From an uncultured Megasphaera sp. (GTDB lineage Bacteria; Bacillota; Negativicutes; Veillonellales; Megasphaeraceae), in contig CABQJB010000006.1 of the NCBI GenBank assembly GCA_902464195.1, positions 1 to 25,201 on the forward strand: a stretch of DNA of 25,201 nt, read 5' to 3'. Each line of letters opens with the position of its first letter. Positions within the stretch are counted from its first letter, which is position 1. Both the position numbers and the translations under genes were made by a program. Of this stretch, positions 15,229 to 22,301 are shown piece by piece. The notes beneath the pieces are model-generated. The model did not search any database, had not been told where the DNA came from, and saw nothing but the letters and a program-made list of their open reading frames with translations.

Positions 15229-16338
15229 TTATTTCGCCCCTTTCTTGGCATCGATGTCGGCAAAGACGGTACAGTAATTGCCTTCTGGCGTCCGGCATTT
15301 CGAGCAGTGGACACAGCGTGCCGGCCGCAGATCGCCCTGATTCCAGCGTCGTACCAAATCCGGTTCCGATAACAAAGGACGACTCATGCCGATACCGGCC
15401 AGTTTCGACGTCTTCAAAGCCGTTTCCATCTGCCGCGGGTCCTTGAAGCCACCCGTCACGTAGACGGGCACGCTGACGGCATCGGCTATGTCTTTAGCAT
15501 AATCGAGGAAATAGCCGCCGTCGCGGATGACGTGACCATCCCATTCCAGGCCGATTTCCTGCTGGGCCTTGCCGTGGATATTACCGCTCACTTCGATAGC
15601 GGCAATGCCCGATTGCTGCAAGCGCCGACAAATATCCAGCGAGTCTTCAAAGGTCAGGCCGCCTTCAAAGAAATCGGAACAGGTAATCTTGATCCAAATC
15701 GGAAAATGAGTGCCTACTGTCTGACGGATGGCGGCAATGATATCGCCGACGATACGATAGCGATTGGCTGACGAACCGCCGTAGGCATCGCTGCGCCGGT
15801 TGTAATAGGGACTGAGGAACTGGTTGAGCAGGTACGAATGGCCGCCGTGGATTTCGACGGCATCGAAACCGCTGTCGCGGACGCGCTTGGCCGCCTGGGC
15901 ATATTCCCCAATGAGGTGCTGGATGTCCGCCGGGCTCATGGCGACGCCGACGGTCCCAGTCTTCCGTTCCGGCACGGCAGACGGAGAAAAGATCGTCCGC
16001 CCTTCCCGTTCAAAGGTCGTCTTGGTCCCGCCATAGGCAATCTGCATCATAATCTTCGCTCCATAGGCATGGACGCGCCGGGTCAGTTCCTGATACTGCG
16101 GGATGAAGGCATCGTCGTAAATGCCCATCATGCCGGCATTGGGCCGGTCTTCCCCATCGACGCGGGCATAACCCGTACAGATCAGGCCCACTTCGTTCTT
16201 GGCCAGCTGGTCATAGATGCGATACTGTTTTTCCGACATATAACCCTTGGCATCGGCCAGGGCTTCCCACGTCGCACTGCGGAGGATGCGGTTGCGCACG
16301 GGCATCCCGGCGATGACGGCATGTTCTAATAATTTCAT
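15229..16338 (-). CDS. Old Yellow Enzyme-family NADH:flavin oxidoreductase
   Basis: This FMN-binding TIM-barrel oxidoreductase likely reduces activated C=C bonds or related electrophiles. Family motifs are ILRSATWEALAD near the N-terminus, the substrate-binding EIHGGHSYLLNQFLSP, and YNRRSDAYGGS, all typical of the NADH:flavin/bile-acid-inducible branch. It ends after the barrel with CVHCSKC and lacks the C-terminal FAD/NAD domain of BaiCD-type reductases; the remaining cysteines recall the iron-sulfur ligand region of that branch. I chose ATG 16338 because GAGGGGG lies 9 nt upstream; the frame extends 21 codons further without a site. It starts 19 nt after the LysR stop and abuts the YfcE gene, so it is in an operon. 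Confidence 0.9.
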   Translation of the reverse strand: MKLLEHAVIAGMPVRNRILRSATWEALADAKGYMSEKQYRIYDQLAKNEVGLICTGYARVDGEDRPNAGMMGIYDDAFIPQYQELTRRVHAYGAKIMMQIAYGGTKTTFEREGRTIFSPSAVPERKTGTVGVAMSPADIQHLIGEYAQAAKRVRDSGFDAVEIHGGHSYLLNQFLSPYYNRRSDAYGGSSANRYRIVGDIIAAIRQTVGTHFPIWIKITCSDFFEGGLTFEDSLDICRRLQQSGIAAIEVSGNIHGKAQQEIGLEWDGHVIRDGGYFLDYAKDIADAVSVPVYVTGGFKDPRQMETALKTSKLAGIGMSRPLLSEPDLVRRWNQGDLRPARCVHCSKCRTPEGNYCTVFADIDAKKGAK

Positions 16339-16357
16339 GGAGGATCCCCCTCTTTCC

Positions 16358-17290
16358 TTATCTTTGCTTTTTAGTATACGGACTTTCAGAAGGAACTGCA
16401 AGCAGATTCTGCGGCAACCTGGCCAGCATCTCCGGCAAGGTCTGCAGGAAAGTCCGAGTCACCGGGGCCGGTTGCCGGCCTGATAACGAAGCTATTCCCA
16501 ATATCCGATAAACAGGCGGAGTCAGGGACCGGCTGACCAAGTCAAAGTTCAGGTGGTGAAGCAACAAATCCGGCATCAGGCTGATACCGAATCCCCCGGC
16601 TACCAAGGCCATGACGGAAAAATCATCATTCAGCCGATAGCGGACATGGATTTGGTTTCCGTATGGCCGGACAGCCCGCCATAGATCATCATCCGAGCCT
16701 GCCAGCGGTACAATGAAGTCTTCTGACAGTAAATCTTCCAGGGATATGGCCGCCCGTCGGGCCAATGGGTGCTGCGGATTCATGAGGACTTTCATTTCAT
16801 CCTGATATAAGGGGACATAAGCCAGTTTCCCTGCAACGGCTTCGGTAAGGAACCCACAATCCAGCCGGCCATCGAGGATACCTTCCCGGATTTCGTCATA
16901 ATCGCCGGCACAAAGTTCAAAATCGACATTCCGATAACGCTGCCGGAACTGCTGAATCAAGCCGGGAAGCCATTCGACCGATACACTAGTAAAAGTGCCA
17001 ATACGAAGCGTACCGCTTACGACATGGTTGATATCTGCAATGACCTGAGCCAAATCCTGTTTTTGATTGACCAGCTGGCGGATGGGCCGGACCAATCTCT
17101 GCCCGCCCGGCGTCAGGACCACGCCATGACGGCTGCGGCGGAATACAGGAAATCCCGTTTCCTTTTCTAAGGCAGCAATGGCATGACTCACGCCGGACTG
17201 TGTATAGTGAAGGATTTCAGCCGCATGAGTGATATTCCCTGTTTCTGCGACTTTTAAAAAAATTTCATACCGTTTGTGACCCGTATCCAT
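16358..17290 (-). CDS. LysR-family transcriptional regulator
   Basis: This is a 310-aa LysR regulator. The N-terminal winged helix-turn-helix is residues about 5-65 (FLKVAETGNITHAAEILHYT, then QSGVSHAIAALEKETG). The C-terminal substrate-binding domain (about 90-295) has the usual GTLRIGTFTSVSVEWLPGL start. The start is supported by AAGGAGG 7 nt upstream of ATG 17290. The gene heads the run to OYE, YfcE and nitrilase and is divergent from the EamA permease, the classic LysR arrangement. A palindrome of the right kind (17323-17344) lies in the divergent gap. The inducer is unknown. Confidence 0.92.
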   Translation of the reverse strand: MDTGHKRYEIFLKVAETGNITHAAEILHYTQSGVSHAIAALEKETGFPVFRRSRHGVVLTPGGQRLVRPIRQLVNQKQDLAQVIADINHVVSGTLRIGTFTSVSVEWLPGLIQQFRQRYRNVDFELCAGDYDEIREGILDGRLDCGFLTEAVAGKLAYVPLYQDEMKVLMNPQHPLARRAAISLEDLLSEDFIVPLAGSDDDLWRAVRPYGNQIHVRYRLNDDFSVMALVAGGFGISLMPDLLLHHLNFDLVSRSLTPPVYRILGIASLSGRQPAPVTRTFLQTLPEMLARLPQNLLAVPSESPYTKKQR

Positions 17291-17322
17291 GGCCCCGCCT
17301 CCTTCTTATCATGCGAGATAGT

Positions 17323-17344
17323 ACTGTTTTCCATGAAAAACAGT
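17323..17344. promoter_or_regulatory. Palindrome between the divergent LysR and permease genes (candidate LysR operator)
   Basis: ACTGTTTT-N6-AAAACAGT is a perfect 8-bp-arm palindrome, 33 nt upstream of the LysR start and just before the -35 area of the permease promoter. This is where a LysR protein normally binds to control itself and its divergent neighbour. Confidence 0.5.
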
Positions 17345-17347
17345 CTC

Positions 17348-17375
17348 TTTTCTCATAGTTTATTTCTACTATAAT
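17348..17375 (+). promoter_or_regulatory. Promoter of the EamA permease gene
   Basis: A perfect -10 TATAAT (17370-17375) lies about 50 nt upstream of the gene. The -35 is weak (TTTTCT, 16-nt spacer), consistent with an activator such as the divergent LysR protein. Confidence 0.5.
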
Positions 17376-17425
17376 GAATCTTAAAGGAAATAACAAGATA
17401 AAACCATTAAAAAGGAGACTTTATC

Positions 17426-18289
17426 ATGAAATCTATCGTTTTAACACAGCGGCGAGCCGACTGGCTCTTGGCCGTCCTGGCGATGATCTGGGGCAGTTCG
17501 TATTTGTGGATGAAAATCAGCCTGACTGGCGTCCCCCCTTTCTTCCTGATTTTTCTGCGCTTTGGCATCGCCTTTGTCCTCGTCGCCGGTTTATGCCGTA
17601 GCCGGCTCCGCCAGACCACAAAGCGTCTCTTAAAAGGGAGCGCCTTATTGGGCTTATTGTTATTTGCCGTCTTTGCCTGCCTGCTGCAAGGAATGGAAAC
17701 GACGAATGCCTCTACGGCAGGCTTTCTGGTCAGTACGACGGTAGTCTTCGTCCCCCTCCTGCAAGCCCTGCTGCAACAGCAGCGTCCTTCCAGGACCCTC
17801 ATGGGCTGCTGCTTCCTTACCCTGACAGGGATTGCGATGCTCACCCTCCAGGAACAGCTGTCCTGGAATACAGGTGCCCTGCTCTGCATCGCCAGCGCCG
17901 TCTGTTACGCGTTGCAAATTTTGGAAACAGACCGGGAAATCCGGCTGACCAATGCCCTGCTGCTGGGAATCTGGCAGCTCGCCTTTGCCGCCGGCTATGG
18001 GCTCTTAGCCAGCTTATGCTTTGAAACGCCGGCCTTTCCGGCAACGGGACTGCAATGGGGTTCCGTATTGGGACTAGCCGTCCTGTGCAGTGCCTTCGGC
18101 TTCGTGCTCCAGCCCGTAGCCCAGGCCCACACGACGCCGACTCATACGGGCCTGATTTTTTCACTGGAACCCGTCTTTTCCGCGCTCTTTGCCTTCCTGT
18201 TCCTCCAGGAATGGCTTTCTCTCCAGGGCTGGCTGGGCGCCGCCCTGGTTTTAACCAGTGTCCTGTTAGCCGCCCGAAGAGCGGCCTGA
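17426..18289 (+). CDS. EamA/DMT-superfamily permease
   Basis: This is a 287-aa inner-membrane protein with about ten hydrophobic helices in two EamA repeats (residues about 10-140 and 150-285). IWGSSYLWMKISL in the first repeat and SLEPVFSALFAFLFLQEWLS in the second are hallmark segments of the drug/metabolite transporter family. Such proteins usually export amino acids, metabolites or toxic compounds; the substrate cannot be told. AAGGAG lies 8 nt upstream of ATG 17426. It is divergent from the LysR gene, so it may be under that regulator and related to the OYE/nitrilase pathway (inference). No clear terminator follows. Confidence 0.9.
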   Translation: MKSIVLTQRRADWLLAVLAMIWGSSYLWMKISLTGVPPFFLIFLRFGIAFVLVAGLCRSRLRQTTKRLLKGSALLGLLLFAVFACLLQGMETTNASTAGFLVSTTVVFVPLLQALLQQQRPSRTLMGCCFLTLTGIAMLTLQEQLSWNTGALLCIASAVCYALQILETDREIRLTNALLLGIWQLAFAAGYGLLASLCFETPAFPATGLQWGSVLGLAVLCSAFGFVLQPVAQAHTTPTHTGLIFSLEPVFSALFAFLFLQEWLSLQGWLGAALVLTSVLLAARRAA

Positions 18290-18358
18290 CACAGAGCTGG
18301 CTTTTCATAACAGTTTGTTAACAACTGCTCCAGTTTTCTTATGCCCTTTCTCATCCTG

Positions 18359-18367
18359 TGATACAAT
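18359..18367 (+). promoter_or_regulatory. Extended -10 of the exported metallo-beta-lactamase-fold gene
   Basis: TGA-TACAAT (18359-18367) is a good extended -10, 45 nt upstream of the start. No clear -35 is visible. Confidence 0.45.
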
Positions 18368-18412
18368 GACACTGAAATTCAATATTTATCATAAGACAAG
18401 GAAGTGCATCCT

Positions 18413-19606
18413 ATGTATCATTGGAAACGAAAATTCACTCTGACTTGCTTATGTGCCGCGTTGACAGCCGGCAGCCTGGCCGCTGCCCAGGAACCGCGAA
18501 TTGCCGCAGCGGCGCAGAGGGCCATGGGCGACGCTTACACCCAAGGCGATGGCGTCGAAAAGAATCCTCAATTAGCACAGGAATGGTACGATAAAGCCCG
18601 CATTTCTCCGGGGATGGATAATTACATCGTCGACGGCGTCACCCAAATCGACACGTCTTCGTATTGGACCCCTATCCGGAACATCGATTTTTCTGCCAAA
18701 CACGATGTCCTCATCAAGAACAGTGACGGCTCTTATTCGCCCATGGACGAACCCCATTTTGAATCGGAAGAAATCGCCCATGGAACCTGGAAAATCCGCT
18801 CTGATGGCGATTACTGCTATCTCCTGGAAGGCGATAAGATTGCCGTTATGATCGACTGCGGCTATGGTGCCGGCAACATCCGCGACTATGCCCAGACCTT
18901 GACGAAGAAGCCCGTAAAATATGTCATCAACACGCATTATCACTTCGATCATACGGCCAATGACGCTTACTTCGACGCCGCCTTCATGACAGCCGCCAGC
19001 GTCCCTTATGCGACGGTCCCTTATGACAGTTTCCAGGGCGTCTCGTTCCCGCGCAATTACCCAGTCATCACCGTCACCGATGGCTATAAGCTGAACCTGG
19101 GCCACCGGGAACTGACCATCCTGACTATCCCACACCCGAACCATGCATTGGGCGGCCTGGCCATCCTCGATGCTTCGCGGCGGATTCTCTTTATTGGCGA
19201 TGAATTCCTCTTCCCCTCCAAAGTCGCCCTCAATATCTCTTTAGCCGATTTCGCCGAAAACATGGAGCACTTGAACCGCGTCCGCAGCCAATTCGACGTC
19301 CTCTATGGCGGCCCTGGAAAAAAGGAAGGTTCCGTCTTTGATGCCTATTATAAGGCAGCCATGTACGGCATCTCGCCGGCCATGACATACACACTGGACA
19401 CTTCGTCGAGCCCCAAACGGACTCAACAAGCGCTGACAGACGGACAAGGCCATACGGTTTACGAACGGGGCCGCGTCCGCCCTGGCGATGAAGCGAAAAA
19501 TGCCCCGGAAATCATCCCCCAGGGCCAGCGCGCATCGTACACGTATGAAGGATTCACAGTATCCTTTATTCTCCCAGTGAACGGACAACCGCAGCCAGCT
19601 GACTGA
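18413..19606 (+). CDS. Exported metallo-beta-lactamase-fold hydrolase with a short Sel1-like N-terminal segment
   Basis: This 397-aa protein has a Sec signal peptide (positive MYHWKRK, hydrophobic stretch, cleavage near AAA-Q26), so it should be periplasmic. Next is one Sel1/TPR-like unit (residues 34-62, AMGDAYTQGDGVEKNPQLAQ). The metallo-beta-lactamase domain carries H175-x-H177-x-D179-H180 in NTHYHFDHTAND, a later His in PHPNHALGG and Asp in FIGDEF, so both zinc sites look complete. The start is ATG 18413: AAGGAAG lies 8 nt upstream. A GTG at 18404 is in frame but lies at the Shine-Dalgarno. It is monocistronic between the permease and the LysE gene. Substrate unknown; a true beta-lactamase is unlikely from the surrounding sequence. 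Confidence 0.88.
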   Translation: MYHWKRKFTLTCLCAALTAGSLAAAQEPRIAAAAQRAMGDAYTQGDGVEKNPQLAQEWYDKARISPGMDNYIVDGVTQIDTSSYWTPIRNIDFSAKHDVLIKNSDGSYSPMDEPHFESEEIAHGTWKIRSDGDYCYLLEGDKIAVMIDCGYGAGNIRDYAQTLTKKPVKYVINTHYHFDHTANDAYFDAAFMTAASVPYATVPYDSFQGVSFPRNYPVITVTDGYKLNLGHRELTILTIPHPNHALGGLAILDASRRILFIGDEFLFPSKVALNISLADFAENMEHLNRVRSQFDVLYGGPGKKEGSVFDAYYKAAMYGISPAMTYTLDTSSSPKRTQQALTDGQGHTVYERGRVRPGDEAKNAPEIIPQGQRASYTYEGFTVSFILPVNGQPQPAD

Positions 19607-19641
19607 CAGCCCGGCAATGTATGGCGAATTCCAGATTTCTC

Positions 19642-19687
19642 TGTTATACTTGGGATATACCACACGGACCAACCATATTTAGGTTGG
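19642..19687 (+). promoter_or_regulatory. Extended -10 promoter and leader hairpin of the LysE-family gene
   Basis: TGT-TATACT (19642-19650) is an extended -10. Transcription would start near 19657. The short leader contains CCAACC (19669-19674) pairing with GGTTGG (19682-19687), immediately before AAAAGGAGG, so the stem may affect access to the ribosome binding site. Confidence 0.45.
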
Positions 19688-19704
19688 AAAAGGAGGCTTT
19701 TTTT

Positions 19705-20310
19705 ATGTTCTTTTTCCAAGGCCTGCCCATGGGGCTGGCTTACGTCGCTCCTATCGGCATGCAGAATCTCTTCGTCATCCATTCGGCGTTATCCCATTCC
19801 CTGCGCCGCGCCGTCGTGACAGCGCTCATTGTCCTGTTCTTCGACATCAGTCTGTCGCTGAGCTGTTTTTACGGCATCGGCAGTCTGCTGGAACATCTCC
19901 CCTGGCTCAAAGCAGTCATCCTGGGGGCAGGTACGCTGCTCATCCTCTACATGGCCTATGGCATGATCCGCCAGGTCCCGGACGCGCTGACTCTCAAAGG
20001 CCAGCCGGCGTCTCTGGGCCAGACCGTTTCCAAAGCCTGTATCGTCACCTGGATGAACCCTCAGGCTATCCTGGACGGCACAATGCTCCTCGGCGCCTTC
20101 CGCATCACCCTGCCGGCCGCCGAAGCCACGACTTTCCTGACCGGCGTCCTCATGGCATCGGGTCTGTGGTTCCTCTCGCTCACGGGCTGCGTCGCCGCCT
20201 TCCGCCACGCCATGACGCCCCGCATCCTGCGCGCCATCAACGTCCTCTGCGGCACGGTCCTCATGCTGTACGGTCTCCATTTAGGCTATACTTTCGTACA
20301 GCTCTTTTAG
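19705..20310 (+). CDS. LysE-family amino acid / metabolite exporter
   Basis: This is a 201-aa inner-membrane protein with about six hydrophobic helices. The opening GLPMGLAYVAPIGMQNLFVI is the signature of the LysE/ArgO family, which exports basic amino acids and related compounds; ArgO-like proteins share the PIGMQN motif. VTWMNPQAILDG in the middle is also characteristic. I chose ATG 19705, with AAAAGGAGG about 7 nt upstream. The frame is open back to 19621, but the extra residues are not hydrophobic and would include the promoter. It has its own promoter. Confidence 0.9.
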   Translation: MFFFQGLPMGLAYVAPIGMQNLFVIHSALSHSLRRAVVTALIVLFFDISLSLSCFYGIGSLLEHLPWLKAVILGAGTLLILYMAYGMIRQVPDALTLKGQPASLGQTVSKACIVTWMNPQAILDGTMLLGAFRITLPAAEATTFLTGVLMASGLWFLSLTGCVAAFRHAMTPRILRAINVLCGTVLMLYGLHLGYTFVQLF

Positions 20311-20313
20311 ATT

Positions 20314-20415
20314 TTATTGTTCTTTCAACGCTTTTTCGATAACGGGCCCGACTTTAGCCTCCCATGCGGCAAAATTCTTCGTCCCCGTCATGACATACCA
20401 CGATTTGGCTCGATA
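20314..20415 (-). pseudogene. C-terminal remnant of an unidentified gene
   Basis: On the minus strand 33 codons read as a plausible protein end (WYVMTGTKNFAAWEAKVG...EKALKEQ, stop 20314-20316). Upstream the frame meets TGA at 20416-20418, exactly where the dispersed repeat begins, and no start exists. It looks like the tail of a gene cut off at the repeat junction. I do not recognise the family. Confidence 0.4.
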
Positions 20416-20418
20416 TCA

Positions 20419-20542
20419 GTGTTTGTAGTTTGATGTATGATGTTTGAGGCGATGGCTTTTAAATTTAAAACCATCCGCTAACGGCTAACAGCTAGCCGCT
20501 GACTGCTAAAAAAGCACTGTCTTCATGCGACAGTGCCTTTTT
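20419..20542 (-). repeat. Terminator-associated intergenic repeat, copy 2 (inverted)
   Basis: Read on the minus strand it has the same order as the copy at 13552-13678: hairpin with CTGTCGCAT and GACAG, TTAG-type heptamers (GGCTAGC TGTTAGC CGTTAGC), GGATGG, TTTAAATTTAAA (20458-20469), then CAAAC and AAACT repeats. GTTAGCGGATGG is identical in both copies. Confidence 0.65.
20507..20541 (-). terminator. Terminator of the TerC-family gene
   Basis: On the minus strand GCACTGTC pairs with GACAGTGC around a 7-nt loop and is followed by TTTTTT. It begins a few bases beyond the TerC stop at 20544 and forms one end of the dispersed repeat. Confidence 0.75.
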
Positions 20543-20543
20543 G

Positions 20544-21221
20544 TTACTGTACAGCCCGTTTCCGGCTCATCCACAGGCCGATGGCGATGACACCGGCAGC
20601 TAATACGGCCTGAAGGGTCATAGGGGCCCAGGCACCGGCCATTTGCTGCATCAGGGTCCCCAAGATTTTATCGTGGCCGATCATGGAACCGGCTGTCCAG
20701 CCCAGCAGGCCGGCACCCGCATAAAGGATGACCGGGAAACGGTCCATGAGCTTGCCGATGACCGTACTGCCGCCGACGATGATGGGAATACTGATAAGGA
20801 AGCCGCAGGCAACAAGGAGGAAGCTGCCATGCGAAGCGCCGGCGATGGCCAGGACGTTGTCGACGCCCATGGCGGCGTCGGCGATGATGATGGTCTTGAT
20901 GGCTCCCATGAGGCTGTCCGAAGCCGTCACGTTCTCATCATGTTCTTCCGGAATGAGCAATTTCACGGCAATGGGCAGCAGGATGAGGCCGCCTAAGGCC
21001 TGTAAAAAAGGAATCGTCAACAGCCAGACGGCGATGAGGGTCATGACCAGGCGGATAACGACAGCGCCACCGGTCCCGATGAGGATGGCCTTGCGGCGCA
21101 GATTGGCCGGCAGCTTATTGGCCGCCATGGCGATGACGACGGCATTGTCGCCGCCAAGGAGGATATCCAGTAAAATGATAGAGCCTAAAGCCATGAAAAA
21201 TTGCATCGATAAGATTTCCAT
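20544..21221 (-). CDS. TerC-family integral membrane protein (YjbE-like), probable Mn2+ exporter
   Basis: This is a 225-aa inner-membrane protein with about seven hydrophobic helices. The two acidic family motifs are present: LLGGDNAVVIAMAA (about residues 22-35) and IADAAMGVDNVLAIAG (about 112-127). TerC/YjbE proteins have been linked to manganese efflux, and this assignment is strongly supported by the yybP-ykoY riboswitch directly upstream. AAAGAGG lies 6 nt before ATG 21221. The gene is monocistronic, with a strong promoter and its own terminator. YjbE of Bacillus subtilis is the closest described relative by length and name. Confidence 0.9.
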   Translation of the reverse strand: MEILSMQFFMALGSIILLDILLGGDNAVVIAMAANKLPANLRRKAILIGTGGAVVIRLVMTLIAVWLLTIPFLQALGGLILLPIAVKLLIPEEHDENVTASDSLMGAIKTIIIADAAMGVDNVLAIAGASHGSFLLVACGFLISIPIIVGGSTVIGKLMDRFPVILYAGAGLLGWTAGSMIGHDKILGTLMQQMAGAWAPMTLQAVLAAGVIAIGLWMSRKRAVQ

Positions 21222-21237
21222 AATATACCTCTTTCTG

Positions 21238-21385
21238 TAAAAAACAAAAGAGACTTCCGCATGGTATCAGCAAAACTGGTATCATGCGAAAGTCTCACCC
21301 ATTGCGATTGCAACGCTGCCACCAGCCGGTCAATAACGGCACGATGTTGATGACAACTGACGAGAGGTTACTCCCCTTCGCGATT
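21238..21385 (-). ncRNA. yybP-ykoY (manganese) riboswitch with terminator switch
   Basis: The minus-strand leader of the TerC gene contains the conserved pieces of this class: AAGGGGAGTAAC on the 5' side and GGGTGAGACTTTCGC on the 3' side. P1 is GCGAAGG (21381-21375) with CTTTCGC (21292-21286). Downstream, GAGACTTTCGCATG pairs with CATGCGGAAGTCTC (hairpin 21250-21296) and is followed by TTTTGTTTTTT, a strong terminator. The CTTTCGC segment is shared, so P1 and the terminator cannot form together. Mn2+ binding should stabilise P1 and let transcription continue into terC, as known for this class. Confidence 0.88.
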
Positions 21386-21398
21386 CGATTGTAGGCTA

Positions 21399-21427
21399 AG
21401 TATAACAGGCAATCCGTTCTTTGTCAA
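21399..21427 (-). promoter_or_regulatory. Promoter of the riboswitch-terC transcript
   Basis: A consensus -35 TTGACA (21427-21422), 17-nt spacer and -10 TATACT (21404-21399) drive the leader. The -35 overlaps the TGA stop codon of the aldolase gene (21424-21426). Confidence 0.85.
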
Positions 21428-22221
21428 TATCTTTTTCCTTGAAAAGAACGAATATCGGTTACGACATGGCGGTAGGCCTCGATGAGGATGTCAAAATCGA
21501 GTTCGTGGGCTACGCCGGCATAGCCATCGTTCAGGCAGGCTGCCGCTTCTTCTGCTTTCGTCGTAAAGATATAGCAAGGCTTCTGCACCCGCTGGCAGGC
21601 CTGGAGGATGCGTACCTTCGCCGCCAGAAAATCGGGATGCGTAAATTGGCCTGGCAGGCCCATGGACGTCGATAAGTCAAAGGGGCCGATGAAGATGCCG
21701 TCGATGCCTTCCATGGCGGCGATGTCCTCGATATGCTCCAAGGCTTCTTTCGTTTCACACTGGGGAATGACCATGAGCCGCTCATTGCTGTTGGCATAGT
21801 ATGCTTCCAGCCTATCCGTCGCCGCCCAGGGCAGCTGGCCAAAGCCAGTCCCCCGCCCTTTGATGAAGCCCCGCTGGCCGACAGGTGCATACTTGGCCAG
21901 GGCGACGGTCTTCTGGAAGTCCGCCACGTCGCGCAGGCAGGGCACGATGAGCCCTTGGGCCCCACAGTCCGCTGTCCGCTGTATCTCCTTGTGGTCGACA
22001 TTGGCAATGCGCACGACCGGCACCAGGCCGACGCGCTCCGCCGCCCGGATGAGATTCATCATCGTTTCCGTATCGAAAGGTCCGTGCTCCGTGTCGATGA
22101 TGACAAAATCCAGGCCCGTATAGCCCAGACATTCGACGAGGGACTCATTGTCCATACTGACAAAGGTCCCGACAGCCCCTTTCCCATCTTGGAATAAATC
22201 CCGCAAGCGATTCAATGACAT
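21424..22221 (-). CDS. HpcH/HpaI-family class II aldolase (GarL-like)
   Basis: This 265-aa TIM-barrel enzyme performs retro-aldol cleavage of 2-keto-3-deoxy acids, giving pyruvate and an aldehyde. Family residues are seen: E45-H46 in DTEHGPFD (catalytic His), R71 in VVRI, the metal ligand Glu in IPQCETKEAL, and Asp in IGPFDLSTSMG. GQRGFIKGRG corresponds to the conserved glycine-rich substrate loop. The family includes GarL/HpaI/RhmA; the exact substrate is open. AAAGGGGAG lies 6 nt before ATG 22221. It is divergent from a 3-hydroxyacid dehydrogenase. If the aldolase makes tartronate semialdehyde, as GarL does, that enzyme could reduce it (inference). Confidence 0.9.
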   Translation of the reverse strand: MSLNRLRDLFQDGKGAVGTFVSMDNESLVECLGYTGLDFVIIDTEHGPFDTETMMNLIRAAERVGLVPVVRIANVDHKEIQRTADCGAQGLIVPCLRDVADFQKTVALAKYAPVGQRGFIKGRGTGFGQLPWAATDRLEAYYANSNERLMVIPQCETKEALEHIEDIAAMEGIDGIFIGPFDLSTSMGLPGQFTHPDFLAAKVRILQACQRVQKPCYIFTTKAEEAAACLNDGYAGVAHELDFDILIEAYRHVVTDIRSFQGKRY

Positions 22222-22257
22222 AAATATCTCCCCTTTGAGTGAAAAGTCGTTTTCTCC

Positions 22258-22275
22258 ATTATACCATGCTATAAT
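22258..22275. promoter_or_regulatory. Symmetric divergent promoter pair of the aldolase and dehydrogenase genes
   Basis: ATTATACCATGCTATAAT holds a perfect -10 on each strand: TATAAT 22270-22275 (plus, preceded by TGC) and TATAAT 22263-22258 (minus, preceded by TGG). Both are extended -10 elements, 6 bp apart and related by near-perfect dyad symmetry. No good -35 is seen for either. Confidence 0.65.
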
Positions 22276-22301
22276 AAAGAAAACACAGAGGAGGCATCAT
22301 C

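Noticed and set aside
15228..15314. Upstream extension of the YfcE gene to an ATG at 15314
   Set aside because: It would overlap the OYE gene and precede the conserved N-terminus; TTG 15227 has a good ribosome binding site.
18315..18324. 10-bp perfect palindrome TTGTTAACAA after the EamA permease gene
   Set aside because: Too short to claim as an operator and not clearly placed relative to the next promoter.
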